This document shows positions 9,640 to 20,540 of a DNA stretch of 31,823 nucleotides, one piece after another. Below the pieces are notes generated by a model. The model was not told where the DNA came from, did no database searches, and was given only the letters and a program-made list of their open reading frames with translations. This DNA is from Guillardia theta CCMP2712. Its lineage: Eukaryota > Cryptophyceae > Pyrenomonadales > Geminigeraceae. The position numbers and the translations under genes were made by a program. The stretch spans positions 378,936 through 410,758 of the forward strand of contig NW_005434658.1 in the NCBI RefSeq assembly GCF_000315625.1, written 5' to 3'. Numbering within the stretch: the stretch's first letter is position 1; every line of letters begins with the position of its first letter.

Positions 9640-11397
9640 TGAGTCACTTTTACCTTGAAGCCGCACAGCATTGACAGGTAGTCCGGGATAACTTCCTTGT
9701 CCTCTTCCTTCCCCTCCCCAGCATCCCTTGCGCCCTTGATGAGGGAGAGCGGGAAGGTGTTGGAGGCGTGAGCGACGGTGAGTTGCCCCCCCGCCGCCAT
9801 GGCAGGGGACCAGAGAACGACGATGCAGTCTCCTCTCAGAGTGTCTCCCCAGAAGACTGCAAACCTGAAAGGGACATGAGCTCCTGCGAACAGATTCTGC
9901 TACCTCCTTCTCTGCCTCCTCCTCTCCCTCCTCTGCCTCCTCTGCCTCCTCTCCTCCTTACCTCCCATACTTCTCCTTCAGCTCTTGTAACAGGCAAGTG
10001 AGAGGGCAGAAGCCGACCAGAAGGTTCTCCTGTACAGTAATGAGACAAAAAACGAGGGAGGAGGGAGGGAGGAGGGAGGGAGGTAGACAGGAGAAAAAAG
10101 AGGGGGGGGGGGAGGAGAAGGAGGAGGAAGGGGAAGTGGAAGAGGGAGAGGGAGAGGGGAAGGGAGGGAGAGAGGGGACGGAAGAGGTAAAGGGAGGGGG
10201 AGGAGGAGGGGGAGGAACTTGCCTGGTGCTTCTTTCGCATGTTCTTGAAACTCTCAACCCCCAGCTGTGACTTCTCGAGCGACTTGCCGCTCTTGACCCA
10301 GAGCACGACGTCGTAGCTGCTGATGTTGCGCCGGTAGGCCTGCTGGAGGACGCCCTCCCTCCCCTCGCAGACCCTCCGGCTGATTTTCTTCAGCGCCTCC
10401 CTCGCAAGCGTTATGCTCCTCCTCCACGCCATCTTGCTGAGACACTTGGACACCCATCGCACTCCCCCCTTGTCCTGCCGCGTGCAGACGCAGATCGGAG
10501 CTCCTCCTGCCTGGTCCCTCGCTACCTCTGCTGCGTCGACACACTCCTTGTAGAGCTCGTTGGTCATCGGGTTTGAGTCGAACTCGAGGTCGACGACCTG
10601 CGGGAGAGGTGAGGAGAGAGGAGGGAGAGAAGGGAGAGCAGGAGAGCAGGAGAGCAGGAGAGCAGGAGAGCAGGAGAGCAGGAGAGCAGGAGAGCAGGGA
10701 GGAGCGGTAGAGGATAATTCTGTGGGTGTACCAGAGGAGTTCCTTCCCAATCGAAGGTCGAGATGAGCCAGAGGAAGCGGATGAAGCCAGCGAGGGGAGA
10801 GGCCGGAGGAGCGAAGGGGAGCGGCGAGATGAAGCAGGAGGCGACAAGCAACTCCACAACCTCCTCCCTCACTTCAGTGGAGAGGAAGGAGGAAGCAACC
10901 CAGCGCTTGCAGAGACGGAGGGTTCCGGGCATGGCTGGGAACTTCTGAGAGACAGCGACGAGGGAGGCCACGTGCTGTGGTCGGTGAAAGAACTCTTCCT
11001 CGAGCATGATTGCCTCTGCCTTCTCGCCCATGGCCTGCGGGAAGATATGAGGGAGGAGGAGTGGAGGGGAGAAAGAGTGGAAGAGAAAACAAGACAAGAA
11101 GCACACATGAGTAGGAGACAGGAGGACATAGAAAAGGCAAGGGGGAGGTGAAGTAGAGAAGGGAGGAGGAAGAGGGGAGGAGGAGGATGAGAGGAGGAGG
11201 AGAGAAAGAGAGGAGGAGGAGAGAAAGAGAGGAGGAGGAGAGAAAGAGAGGAGGAGGAGAAAGAGGAAAAGTACAACTGTACCTTGAGCAGCTTCACTTC
11301 TCGGTTGTTCCAAATGTATAGACGAAATGCATACCCGTTGCCAAGAACCTTCAGAAGGGTCAGAGGGACCAGGAAGAGGCGAAGAATAAAAATGGGA

Positions 11398-11445
<48 letters not shown>

Positions 11446-14087
11446 TTACCTGCAGGTGGTCAGAGAAGGCCTTGGCAACGAAGGAGCTGCTCTCCATCTC
11501 GTTGAGACACCTTGCCATCTGGAGGTAGAAGGCCGAGGTCAGGGTCCTCATGGCCTCCACCTCGTCCGGCCATTTCCCGCTCTCCTGCAGCTGCAGTACA
11601 CAGTCGATGCTCTCAGCGTTCAGCCGAAGTCGCGCCTCCTCCTGCCGCTTGCGCTTCTTGCTCCCTTCCTCCGGCCCCACCTTGAACGCCAGTGGGTGGA
11701 CGGAGACGTCGAGGGCTCCGAGGCCTCTGACCCTGGTGGAGAGAGGCTGGAGGGAGAGGACGGGGAGAGGAAGCTTGGAGGGACTGATGGACATCATGGT
11801 CTTGGCAAGCTTGTCCATGACGTTGAAGGAGGAGGAGGAGGCTACTTCCTCCTCCCTCCAGCGCCCAAAGCTCCCTTCCCCTTGCTGCTTCAAGATCTCC
11901 TCCGAAGAGCCGGCGATGCCAAGGACGCGGGAGGATCGGAGCTCTGGGATGTGTCGCTTCAGCGCGTAGGCGGCGATGGCGGAGGGTATGGCGTTCCTCC
12001 CGCCGGCTCGCTCAGCCTCGTCCCACGACAGGGTCTCCTGGATGGATCCGTCCTTGAACCTGCCAAGCACATCAGTGAAAACATTCCCGCAGCATCCTTC
12101 TCCTCCATCTTGTTCTCTCTCCTTCCGTACTCACTCACTGGGCCTCCTCCCCCTCCCCCTCTCTCTCCCTGTCTACCTCTCACCTTCGAAGTTCGGACTT
12201 GTTACCCCAGAACTTCCGAAACTCTTTCGCAGCATTCGCATCGTCAGCCGAGGGCCCTCGGTCGATCTTTCTCGTGCTGGTCTCCTCATTGAGTAGCATG
12301 CCCACAAAGATCCTCCTCCTCCCGCTCGCTGCCCACCCGCTCCTCCCCCCTGCCTCCTCCAACGTCTCGAAGCTGTCCTGCAGGACGCTGTTGCCTCCCC
12401 GTTTCCCGGCGATCTTCTCTGAGAGAAACATGTTCGCCTCCTCTGTTCGATCTGGAAGGACTCGAGCAAAGTGCATGCGGTCCCCTAGGGCCTTGTCGAG
12501 CACAGAGAGCACTGCCTTCTCCACAGCCTGCGCGTTTGACATCCCCGGCTCTTTGTTGAACCCGATCGCCTCCTTCCACTCTCCTCCACCCAGCCTCTCC
12601 CCGCTCGCATCCTCCTCCACCTCCTCCAGCTCTATCACCAGGATCTCGTCGTACTTGCAGAGAAGAGAGACGCGGGTCAGCATCAGCGGGCTGAAGCCAT
12701 CGCGGAGGTCGTGTTCGAGGCAGAGGAGGGCAGCACGGGCCTCGTGCGTGAGCTCAGAGACGGCGGAGTGAGAGAGGCGGCTCAGCACGTTGACAGCAAG
12801 CGACTGGTCCAGCAGGACCGCTGGGTACCTGCCCCTGAACTCCTCCATCGCCTCCTCCACTGAAATCTTGGCCTCCTCGGTCGGGGTCAGGTGAACTCCA
12901 CTCTCGAGGTTCTCCCGCTTGGAGAGGAAGACGAAGGCGGCTCGAAGCATGTGGTAGCTGCTCATCCCCCGCGAGATGGTTCGGTTCTGAACGAGGTACA
13001 CCAGCAGCATCGAGAGCATGAACCCGTTGAGCCCGTCCCACGCGCTGTCCAAGCACCGCTGCCGCACCCATACCTTGAGCAGGAGGGCCGCGTCAACCAG
13101 CGCCTGGCACCTCGAGAACTCAGCATGCAGCACATGGAGATGAGGAAGGAGCCGCAGCTGCTCTGCCATCAGCGCGTTGTAGTGCGGCGTCGGGGGCTCT
13201 AGGGCGATGTCTCCGTCCTGGCTGCGAAAGTTGTTGCGGGTCGGGCGGAAGCGCTGAAGGGGGAAGAAGTCAGCGGGAGGGCAGACGAAGAGCTTGACAA
13301 GGAACTTGGCGCTCAGCCCTGCAAGGGCCCGGGGCTTGAGGACGAGGACCAGCTGACCCCTGTGGTAGCCCGACCGTGAAAAGCTCACAGACTCGACCAG
13401 GTTGTTCCCCGACGAGCCTAGGGCCTTGGCGATGTGGGAGAGGTACATGTTGCGCTTGTACATGAACCTTCCGTTGAGGAAGTCTTTGGCGTGAAGGCAG
13501 TCGGCCGGCATCTCCACCGCCATGTCGACATTCAGGTCGGGCTTGACCAGCGTCCTCAGCAGGAACGACCCGACCAGCTCCACCTGAGTAGGGGGAAGGA
13601 ACTGGAACTGCTGTCCCTTGACGGTGTAGAGAGCATCAAGACCCTTGTCCTTGATTGTGGACCGCGGGATCTTCTCGAGGAAGCTCTTGAAGGAGTGCAG
13701 CCAGTCCTCAAGCGGCCCCAGCTTCGTGTAGTCTACCTCGACCTCCGACTGCAGCTCGTTCATCTCCAGTCGAAGGAGGGAGGATTTGTAGAGGAGCTCT
13801 GTCTCTTTCAAACCCTTCATCTCATCGTGCGTTGGATCATCCCATAGCTTATCCCTGGACTTGCTCTCCTCGACCTTGTCGTCCTCCAACTCCTCCCCAC
13901 CATCCGAAGACGAGTCTTCCTCCCCCGCTTCCTGATCGACAGTCACTCTGTTCTCTTCCTCTTCCATGTCATCGTCGTCAATCAAGGACAACCCTGGATT
14001 CTTTGCTGGCTCTACGGCTGTTGCTGATGAAGATCCTCCTCCTCCTCCTCCTCCTCCTCCTTCCGTTTTTCTCTTCTTGCCTGCCAT
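9405..14087 (-). CDS. NOL6: NOL6/UTP22 (Nrap) small-subunit processome protein
   Basis: Nucleolar pre-rRNA processing factor of the SSU processome (UTP-C subcomplex). Exons on the minus strand: 14087-12184, 12059-11450, 11348-11283, 11034-10732, 10597-10223, 10029-9962, 9864-9654, 9467-9405. All phases close, giving 1199 aa, close to the usual length (about 1150-1240). Family hallmarks in order: basic/acidic N-terminus with a Gly run; VELVGSFLLRTLVKPDLNVD (nucleotidyltransferase-like core); KVWVRQR; SELRRFKDGSIQETLSW across exons 1/2; LCKRWVASSFLS; ELLVASCFISPLPFAPPASP; FLWLISTFDWEGTPL joined to VVDLEFDSNPM; KYGRFAVFWGDTLRGDCIVV. Start chosen at MAGKKRKTE in the context CAACCATGG. Intron 5 uses a GC-AG pair. 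All seven introns carry simple repeats. The family is thought to be catalytically inactive and structural. Confidence 0.95.
9601..9636. repeat. (GCA)12 microsatellite in NOL6 intron 7
   Basis: Twelve perfect GCA triplets (CTG-type on the gene's sense strand) inside the intron 9653-9468. The neighbouring frame reads through it as poly-Ala, but the splice from GFK to RVGEGLVSK removes it. Confidence 0.85.
10050..10215. repeat. Purine-rich tract in NOL6 intron 5
   Basis: GGGAGGAGG-like sequence on the plus strand, so the sense strand of the intron (10222-10030) is a long polypyrimidine tract leading to the acceptor TGTACAG. Confidence 0.75.
10221..10222 (-). other. GC-AG donor of NOL6 intron 5
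   Basis: The exon ends KKHQ with CACCAG, followed by GCAAGT, the standard strong GC donor. No GT donor gives the right phase, and joining to the exon starting ENLLVGFCPL keeps the NOL6 frame. The two donor bases are 10222 (G) and 10221 (C) on the minus strand. Confidence 0.75.
10633..10696. repeat. Eight perfect copies of an 8-mer (GGAGAGCA)
   Basis: A perfect octanucleotide tandem array in NOL6 intron 4 (10731-10598). On the sense strand it reads as a TGCTCTCC array, which yields a misleading repetitive open frame. Confidence 0.9.
11191..11262. repeat. Tandem 19-mer array, 3+ copies
   Basis: Units of the form GAGGAGGAGGAGAGAAAGA start at 11191, 11210, 11229 and (partial) 11248, inside NOL6 intron 3 (11282-11035). 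Confidence 0.8.
11398..11445. repeat. (AGGAGC)8 hexanucleotide array
   Basis: Eight perfect hexamers in NOL6 intron 2 (11449-11349), beginning four bases after the donor GT on the sense strand. Confidence 0.9.
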
Positions 14088-14319
14088 GGTTGGCCGCACG
14101 TGAAATTCGCCGAACTACGACCACCCCCTTGAATAACCATTTCGATTTGAGAATATCTGGGGTGGGTACTTATTTTACTCAATTTAATTGTATACGAGAT
14201 TCAAGTCTGCCTCAGGAATTATATAGGAAAATCAGAACGATCGTTCGTTGTTGTTTTCTAATATCATAACTATTAACTGTGACCTGGGCTTTTCTGCCCT
14301 GCACCTCGTCCAAGGAACT
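14088..14319. promoter_or_regulatory. Short divergent promoter region NOL6 / small membrane protein
   Basis: Only 232 nt separate the two start codons. The core (about 14140-14280) is AT-rich compared with the flanking genes, for example ACTTATTTTACTCAATTTAA. It probably serves both genes. No defined factor site is recognised. Confidence 0.5.
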
Positions 14320-14798
14320 ATGGCCGCTTTGTTCGTGCTCGCGATGGCGTCGCTTCCCGCCATAAGCGCTCTTCTGCCCTCGGCTCACCCGTCCTCCCTC
14401 TCCTCCCCTTCCTCTTCCTCCTCTCTCGCCTTCTCTCCCTCCTTCTCTCCCTGTCTGCTCTCACGTCGCTCCTCCCTACTGGCTCCGCAGCTGTCAACAC
14501 CCCGCGTTCCGAGCCTTTCCTCCTCGATCGATGGCTGCAAGAGTATCAGCAGCAGGGACCTGTTGGCACCCGAGCGACCATGCGCGCGAGCACGGACGAG
14601 CTTGCGTCAGACAAACGGAGACGATGAGGACGTGGAGGTGATTGGACGTGCCATCAATGTAAAACTTGTGTTGCGATAGAGCCACGGGAAGTTTTGATTT
14701 GCGTTTTTTCATGGCAGATGTATGTTGCAGCAGCTGTCGTCTCGCTTCTTGGGCTGTTCTTCTACTGGAACACTGGTAACCTAGACAAGATCTTCTGA
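14320..14798 (+). CDS. Small membrane protein with signal/transit-like leader
   Basis: Two exons, 14320-14658 and 14718-14798, joined in phase 0 through a 59-nt GT-AG intron. The product is 139 aa. The N-terminus is a hydrophobic signal-like segment (MAALFVLAMASLPAISALL) followed by about 70 Ser/Pro/Leu/Arg-rich, acid-poor residues, resembling a bipartite plastid-targeting leader of a complex-plastid alga. After a short acidic part (GDDEDVEVIGRAIN), the second exon encodes one transmembrane helix and a short tail (MYVAAAVVSLLGLFFYW, then NTGNLDKIF). Small single-helix thylakoid proteins have this shape, but I cannot name the family. Without splicing, the frame ends early and lacks the helix. 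Plastid location is inference. Confidence 0.65.
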
Positions 14799-14976
14799 TC
14801 TTTTACATTCAAGGATGAGAATTCTCCTCCTCACTTTCCTTGTTCAACTCAGCGATTTTTTGTGTTTGCCTTTTTGTATGTGTCAACAATGCCTGATGCA
14901 CGGTAACTCAAAGTACAAGAGAGACACGCGGTCCCATTCTCACTACATCTCCTCAGCTGTCTCCTCAGCCTCTCTT
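14799..14976. other. Short convergent intergenic gap
   Basis: 178 nt tail-to-tail gap between the small membrane-protein gene and the alpha-kinase gene, with an AT-rich T-run segment (about 14850-14885). The 3' UTRs presumably meet here. Confidence 0.5.
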
Positions 14977-17900
14977 TCATGTCGACTGGGCAGTGGGCGG
15001 ATCCTGCTCGTACGACTTCCTCGTGCACTGTACCTTCCTGACCTGCAACGATGCGTCAACCAGCCTCTGGGCAGCGGGAAGGCACATTACCGCTCCTGTC
15101 GTCGGGCTGCGAAGATCCAGCGTGAGGTGGGAGCCCTCAGGGCCAACTGCGGAAGTTTCAGCATGAGGATGAGGGAGCACGGCGGTTGAAGGACCGATCA
15201 AGTTCGAGATCTGCACCGGTTCCATGCCAGGATGCAGGGAGATGTCGTTGACTGCAGGCACGAGAACAGGTCACTCTCAATGGGAGGCAAAGGTATCCTG
15301 GCACCTTTCAGTATGATGTCGCCCGGGAATATGAGGCCTGTAACGACAATGATTCAGCCACGGGAGCAGCCTGCCGGGTAGGCCAGACCGGATCGTTCGG
15401 CGAAGCCATTCTCCTTCAGTCTCCTGACTATCCAGTACCTGTAGGTAGTAAGGATGTGAGGGGAGCTAGCTCCGAATCATTCACCTTCCAGTTGGGTCTC
15501 GCTGTACTGTGAAACCCAGTCCAACCGTCTTCCTCGTCCTGTCCTCCTCGCTATCCTTCAAAGCCCCAAACTTGCTGTCCATTGCTGGCTTTGAAGCATC
15601 AATGGAGCCCTCCATTCTGCCATCTGTGCCATGTTTCTTGACCACGAGTGGGATGGGCCTTGTTCGAGCTTCTTGCAGCAGCTTGCGAACATGCTGTCAT
15701 GCTCATTACTCAACCACACACGAACAGATTGAAAACACTGACATCTGCAGAGTGCACCGATACCTCCTCTCCTTGTACCTCCAGGAGCTCGTCTCCGACA
15801 GCAATCTAACGGCAACACATTCAGTTATTGCTAGCTGAGGTCGAATTGTGCGCAAAGAAGCATCATAACGTCTCACCAGGTCAACTGGTGCAGCCACAAC
15901 ATCCTGGTTGATGGACTCGACTCGGAGCGGGTGCATGTCGGATATGCCGAGGACGATCTTTTGAGGCTCATCAGCAGCTATTACCTGCAAGCTTTGTCTG
16001 ACTTTCTGAACATCTTCAATGCTGAGATCATAGTCTATCAGGGTGTAATGCTTGATGATTTGCATGTCTGTCCTGTCTGTTGCGATCAGTGCCTTGATGG
16101 ATTCGATGACCTCCTTTCCAATTGTTTTTGACTTCTTTCCCTCTGAGCTCGAGAGGCACGAGTCATTCGTTGAGCCTCTTGACTGTTCGTTGTTGCCATG
16201 CGTGCCAGTGAACAGCTGGCTGAGGGCTCCGAAGACGTCCCCACCTCCTTTGGAAGTTTGCGGGTTCTGGAAGAGAGTTGCGGTTAGTTGGAGAGCATCG
16301 TCCAATATGTTCTTGCTCTGAGAGATTTGGGTACTCAAGGTATCTTCCTTCAACGTTTCCTTCCCTGATTCATTCGGCCTTGTTTCATTGGCTTCTAAAG
16401 GAGAATCCTCCGATTCCACGTCGGTACCAATCTCCGAGCCCTCGGTGTCAACAACACTTTGAGCCTGCTCTTTCGAGGACTTGGATGCCGTATCAGTGTG
16501 GAGACTGTCGGCTCTGGATGCCCTTGCCCGCATCGCGTCAAGTTCGCTCTCGAGGGTCTCGATCTTCATCTGAAAATCCTGCAGCTGTGCTACAGCTGCC
16601 TCGTGCCTTCGCAGTTCACTCCGCAGCAGCTCTTCGTCTACTCGATGGGTGTGGATCTTCTTCTCGAGATCGCTCACCTTTGCTCTCAAGGCATCAACCT
16701 CAAGGTGCGCCTTGGCTTCGGATTCATTCGCTGCCTTCAGCCTGTTCTCAAGATCCATCATAGAGCTCTGCATCCCCGATTTCACATTCTCAATCATCTC
16801 CTTCGATGCAACCTCCCATTCCGACTGATCGCGTGAAAACTGATTGATCTTTTCCGTGAGCCGTTTGTTGTCCGCCTTGGCAACCAACAGGGCCTCTTTC
16901 AGCTCGTCAAAGAATGTCTCGGACTCCGACATGATCGTTGAGAGCTGCCCAGGTATGCTCGCCGCAGTCCGCTTGAACGACAAGTCGGTCTGAAATCCTC
17001 GGCTATGCAGGAACTTGGGAATCACTGCGCGCCCTTGTGATTCCTTTACTTCTGTACACGTCTCCTCAGCAACCGTCTCAAGGTGCAAGTCTTGATTTCC
17101 CCTCAGCATCTCTTGCTGGCCGTCGAGCACCGCAGGATCCATCGCATCCATACGGTCACTTGGCGATGAGAACAAAGAGAGGGTGTGCCGATTGACCTCC
17201 TCCTTGAGCGCTTCCGCGCACTCCTCGTCTTGATCGATCTGTAAATCTGTCAAACTTTGACTCGTGAGCAAGATCTGCGCAAGCTCCTCTGCACTTTGTT
17301 TCTGCAGTGAGCAACCCCGCAGGTCTAAGGAGGTGATTGTCTTGTTGACCCTGAGAGCAGCGCAGAGGATTGCAATCCCATCAATCCCTAACTTCTCGTT
17401 ATAGGCTAGCGAAAGCATTTCCAACTTCGGACTGCAGGCAAACATGGCGATCAGCTTCTTCAAAGAACTGTCCTCCAGATTGCAAGCTTCAAGGCTCAAT
17501 GACACCAAATTCTGCAGATCCTGCACTACCAGCCCAAGTTCTGCAAGGTCCAGGACATTGTAGAGCACGCAGCCGCTAAGGTGAATCTCTTTCAAGTTAG
17601 GGTTCATCTGTATGTTTTGGAGTATAGTGTGCAGCTTCAGTTGTCCTCGCAAGGAGGGAGCGCACTGCGGGCTCGTGGCAATGTCTAGGATCTCAAGATG
17701 CCCTTCAGCACGGGCACAGATCGAGTTCAACACGTCATTGTCTAGACAACATTCATCGCCGCATCGTACAACCCTCCAGAGCTTGTTGTCATGTCCTACC
17801 CTCTTCCATGTCTTGTTCACCATGCTCATACGTGAGATGAACGCTGATCCAAAGTTGGCGTGGAGGAACTGAAAGAGGACAAGGAGCACCTGTGCGACTT

Positions 17901-19560
17901 CCTCTTGAGTCAGGTACGAGATGCTCCAAGTTCTGTTTAGCGTTTCAATCCTCTTCTTCGACTTTGCTGGGCTCACGTCGCCTTTCAGCTCATCCTCTTC
18001 TATCAAGACCCAATCTGTCATCGAGGCAAGCTTCTGTCCTTTTCGACCTCTACCACTAGGAATGATATCAGGGTCGTTCCAACCGGGCCCCCGGTAGAGA
18101 TCTGGATCATCATACCCTGAGTTTCTGGCATCGACGTCCTTGGAACCAGTTCTTTTGGGCCCTGACAGCGCCTGAGCTTTTGATCCGAGCACCATCGATG
18201 CCACCTGGGTCAGCAGAGATTTCGCTGAGAACCTCCGAGATAGCTGCTCACGCTTTTGTGAGTCTCGCAGTCTGGATTGCGGGAGGTCACTCAGCATCCT
18301 CACGAGAGTGACATCAATCATCGAGTCTCCCCTCGACAGCCCCAGTCGCACGGAGGTCCCGGGCTTGCCAAGGATCAGCCCCTTGAAGTCGTCAATCACA
18401 CGTCCAACAGGCTTCCCTTCAACTGTCCGAAGAATGTCTCCCGCCATGATGCGCCCGTCCTTGAAAGCCGGCCCGTGCGGTAGGACCTGGGTGACGACGA
18501 TTCCCTCCCCTGGTCGATTTGCAAGAGCAAGACCGACACCCACAAGTCCCTTCGTCGCCATGGGCGAGCTGGTCGAGTTAGTGTTTGCCACCTGCTTACC
18601 AACCACCGTCCCCTTCCCCGTTGTCGAGGATCGAGTTTTTCCTCCTGCGCCGATCCTCGGAAGTCTGTAGAAAGCGCAGATGCTATTGCACTTGTGCGCT
18701 CCAAGGAAACGCTTGATTCCGTCCATCCCCAAATTTCCTTTTCCGTAGCCCTTCCTATCACAGGTGTGAATTTGTGGATCAGTCCATAGGTCCCCTACAC
18801 CCTGCAGATCGCACACCAACAGCCTGTTCCCACTCGCCTCCCAGGTGAAGTGGCTGAATGCCTGAGGCGTGTTCCTTTCGTCATCGCTCCAGTCCCAGTT
18901 GTTGTTCCACTTCCTGTAGGTTCCAGAGATGAACTTCTCAACACCGCAGAAAGGGCGTCCGGGTCGGTCCACCAGTTCCAGCACGTAGGCCGCTATGAAG
19001 TCAACTGACTTGGGGGGGCTCTTCTCGTTGAACCTTTGAGCCCACATCCTCGCCTCCATCTGCATCTGAACGTCCTCAAAGAACTGCTGAGACGACTCAC
19101 CCGCGTCCTTAGAGAACTTGACGACACACATGCCAGCGACGCCAGGAGTCGCCAAATCCCACATTCGATGCGCAGTACGCATCGCCCCCTCTGCGAACGG
19201 CTGCTGTTCGATCCTGCAAAGGAACGCGGTCCTCGTCCACTTTCCTGCTCTGGGATCGAACTCATGCCTAATCGCCTTTTCCACCCCACTCAGGTCAAAC
19301 GCGTCATGATCGGCATACTGCGGCATGTATCTCTCCCCGACATCGGCCTTGTCGGCCTTCTTTGCAGCAGCGTTGCCTTCAGCCGCCTGCCCGTTCTTCT
19401 CATCTCTGTCCTCGTTCCCAACGATTAGGATCGCAAGCAACGGAGTCTTTCGCTCCTCGTACTGCTGCTGGGTGATCTGGCCGTTGTCCAGGAGCTTCTT
19501 CAGTTTCCGCAGCTCCTCAGCAGCCTTCTCTTCCTCGGATCGCAGCTTTTGGCCACGCAT
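14977..19560 (-). CDS. Giant alpha-kinase / PDZ / LRR / coiled-coil / PDZ protein
   Basis: The first exon runs from 19560 to about 15790 (about 1260 aa). It is followed by a junction unresolved at about 15790-15700 and exons to 15485, 15438-15389, 15337-15305, 15251-15195, 15146-15091 and 15042-14977, all in phase. Domains: SHOCT-like helix 18-45 (KKLLDNGQITQQQYEERK); atypical alpha-kinase (MHCK/EF2K type) about 105-305 with Lys in CVVKFS, VCDLQGV, WTDPQIH, GNLG and the zinc-binding HKCNSIC; PDZ about 338-422 (VGVGLALA to VTLVRML); F-box-like/LRR region about 550-780; long coiled coil about 880-1035; unknown conserved segment (EVIESIKALIATD); and a second PDZ in the tail exons (TVGLGFTVQRDPTG, YWIVRRLKENGFAERSGLIF, PGDIILKVND). 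It is predicted to be an active Ser/Thr kinase held on a scaffold. Total about 1430 aa. This combination is unfamiliar to me. Confidence 0.85.
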
Positions 19561-20540
19561 GGTTGCGAGACAGACCCTTCACCGCATCATGTGGCGATGG
19601 ACTGAGACGTTAGAGCGCTTCCTTACGGCATCACAACCTCCTCCATGTCAACGAGGTCAGATGACCTAGATTATGCCTCGCCGCGTGCTACCTGCAGGAA
19701 ACGCACCGTCAACCGACCCGAAGAGGATGGAAGGAGACTCTTGCTCCTGAGGATGCGCTCACGTCGCGTGCCCGTAAGGCGCAACTCCCTTCCTCACTCT
19801 CATGCTCATGCACGGCATCGGCTCTCTCCTCTGGGACATTTCTATGGCGCCACTTGGAGCCTTTCCTCCCTCTTCCTCCTCGCAGCCATGCATGATCTTC
19901 TGCTAGATCCCTGGAACTTGTCGCCTGCAACAGTATCTCTCCTTCCCTTCTCCTCCTTGCTCCTCTCTCGCTCACTTTGCTCCCTCCCTCCCTCCCTCCA
20001 TGGACGATCGCTATCCCACAAACCTCGCGCCACCATAGCGCCACTACCCCCACCCCCCTGCCCGAAACTCTCCGACTCATTGTTTACTCAATCGCGTTCT
20101 ATTTGGACATCTCGATTACATCAAGCTCGCTCCGTTGTAGAAATAGTGGATCTGCAAAGGCATCAAATTCTAATCTAGAAAAACTTAGTACAGATTGATC
20201 CAATTTGGAATGTCCCACAAATGACCATCCCCACCCCCGAATAACTTTCTCCTGTGGGATTCTACTAGTGCTAGCTGCTAGTTCCCCTCCCCTTCCCCTT
20301 CCCCTTCCCCTCCCCTTCTCCTCCAACTTCCCACTCTCCTGCTCTTGCCTTCTCCTTTCTCGCTTGTTTCTCCCTCTCCTCCCTCCCCTCCCTCCTCTCC
20401 CTCCCCTCTTCCTCGTCTCCTTCGTCTCTCTCTCCTCCCTCGTCTCTCCCCACTCCCCCCCCTCCCTCCTCCTCCCCCCTCTCCTCCCTCTCTCATTCTC
20501 TTCTTCTCGGCGCCACCATCTGTCTTATGAAGCAGCCGCC
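19561..20540. other. Long divergent intergenic region, CT-rich
   Basis: Separates the alpha-kinase gene (-) from the next gene (+). It contains a C-run (about 20045-20060), an AT-richer patch (about 20085-20260) and a pyrimidine block (20282-20510) directly before the plus-strand gene. Open frames present are biased by the CT tract. A frame at about 19755-20175 has signal-like pieces, but I find no splice or domain support for it. The pyrimidine block just upstream of the ATG may be promoter or 5' UTR. Confidence 0.45.

Noticed and set aside
10633-10696. A CRISPR-like array
   Set aside because: Units are 8 nt, contiguous and without spacers, inside a eukaryotic intron. It is a microsatellite.
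9836-10750. A single 304-aa minus-strand frame reading through NOL6 introns
   Set aside because: It contains obvious intron repeat translations (LLLSCSPA and Ser/Pro/Leu runs) and ends out of phase with the conserved NOL6 segments. Splicing gives a full-length match.
11456-12292. A 278-aa plus-strand frame opposite NOL6
   Set aside because: It spans NOL6 exon 2, an intron and exon 1 on the opposite strand. The NOL6 reading is strongly supported by family motifs.
14977-15261. A stand-alone 94-aa protein on the minus strand
   Set aside because: Its pieces are better explained as three tail exons of the alpha-kinase gene, which in phase complete a PDZ domain.
19645-20178. A 177-aa plus-strand frame between the alpha-kinase and HExxH genes
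   Set aside because: It has biased Ser/Leu/Pro/Arg composition from CT-rich DNA and no splice, domain or targeting support.
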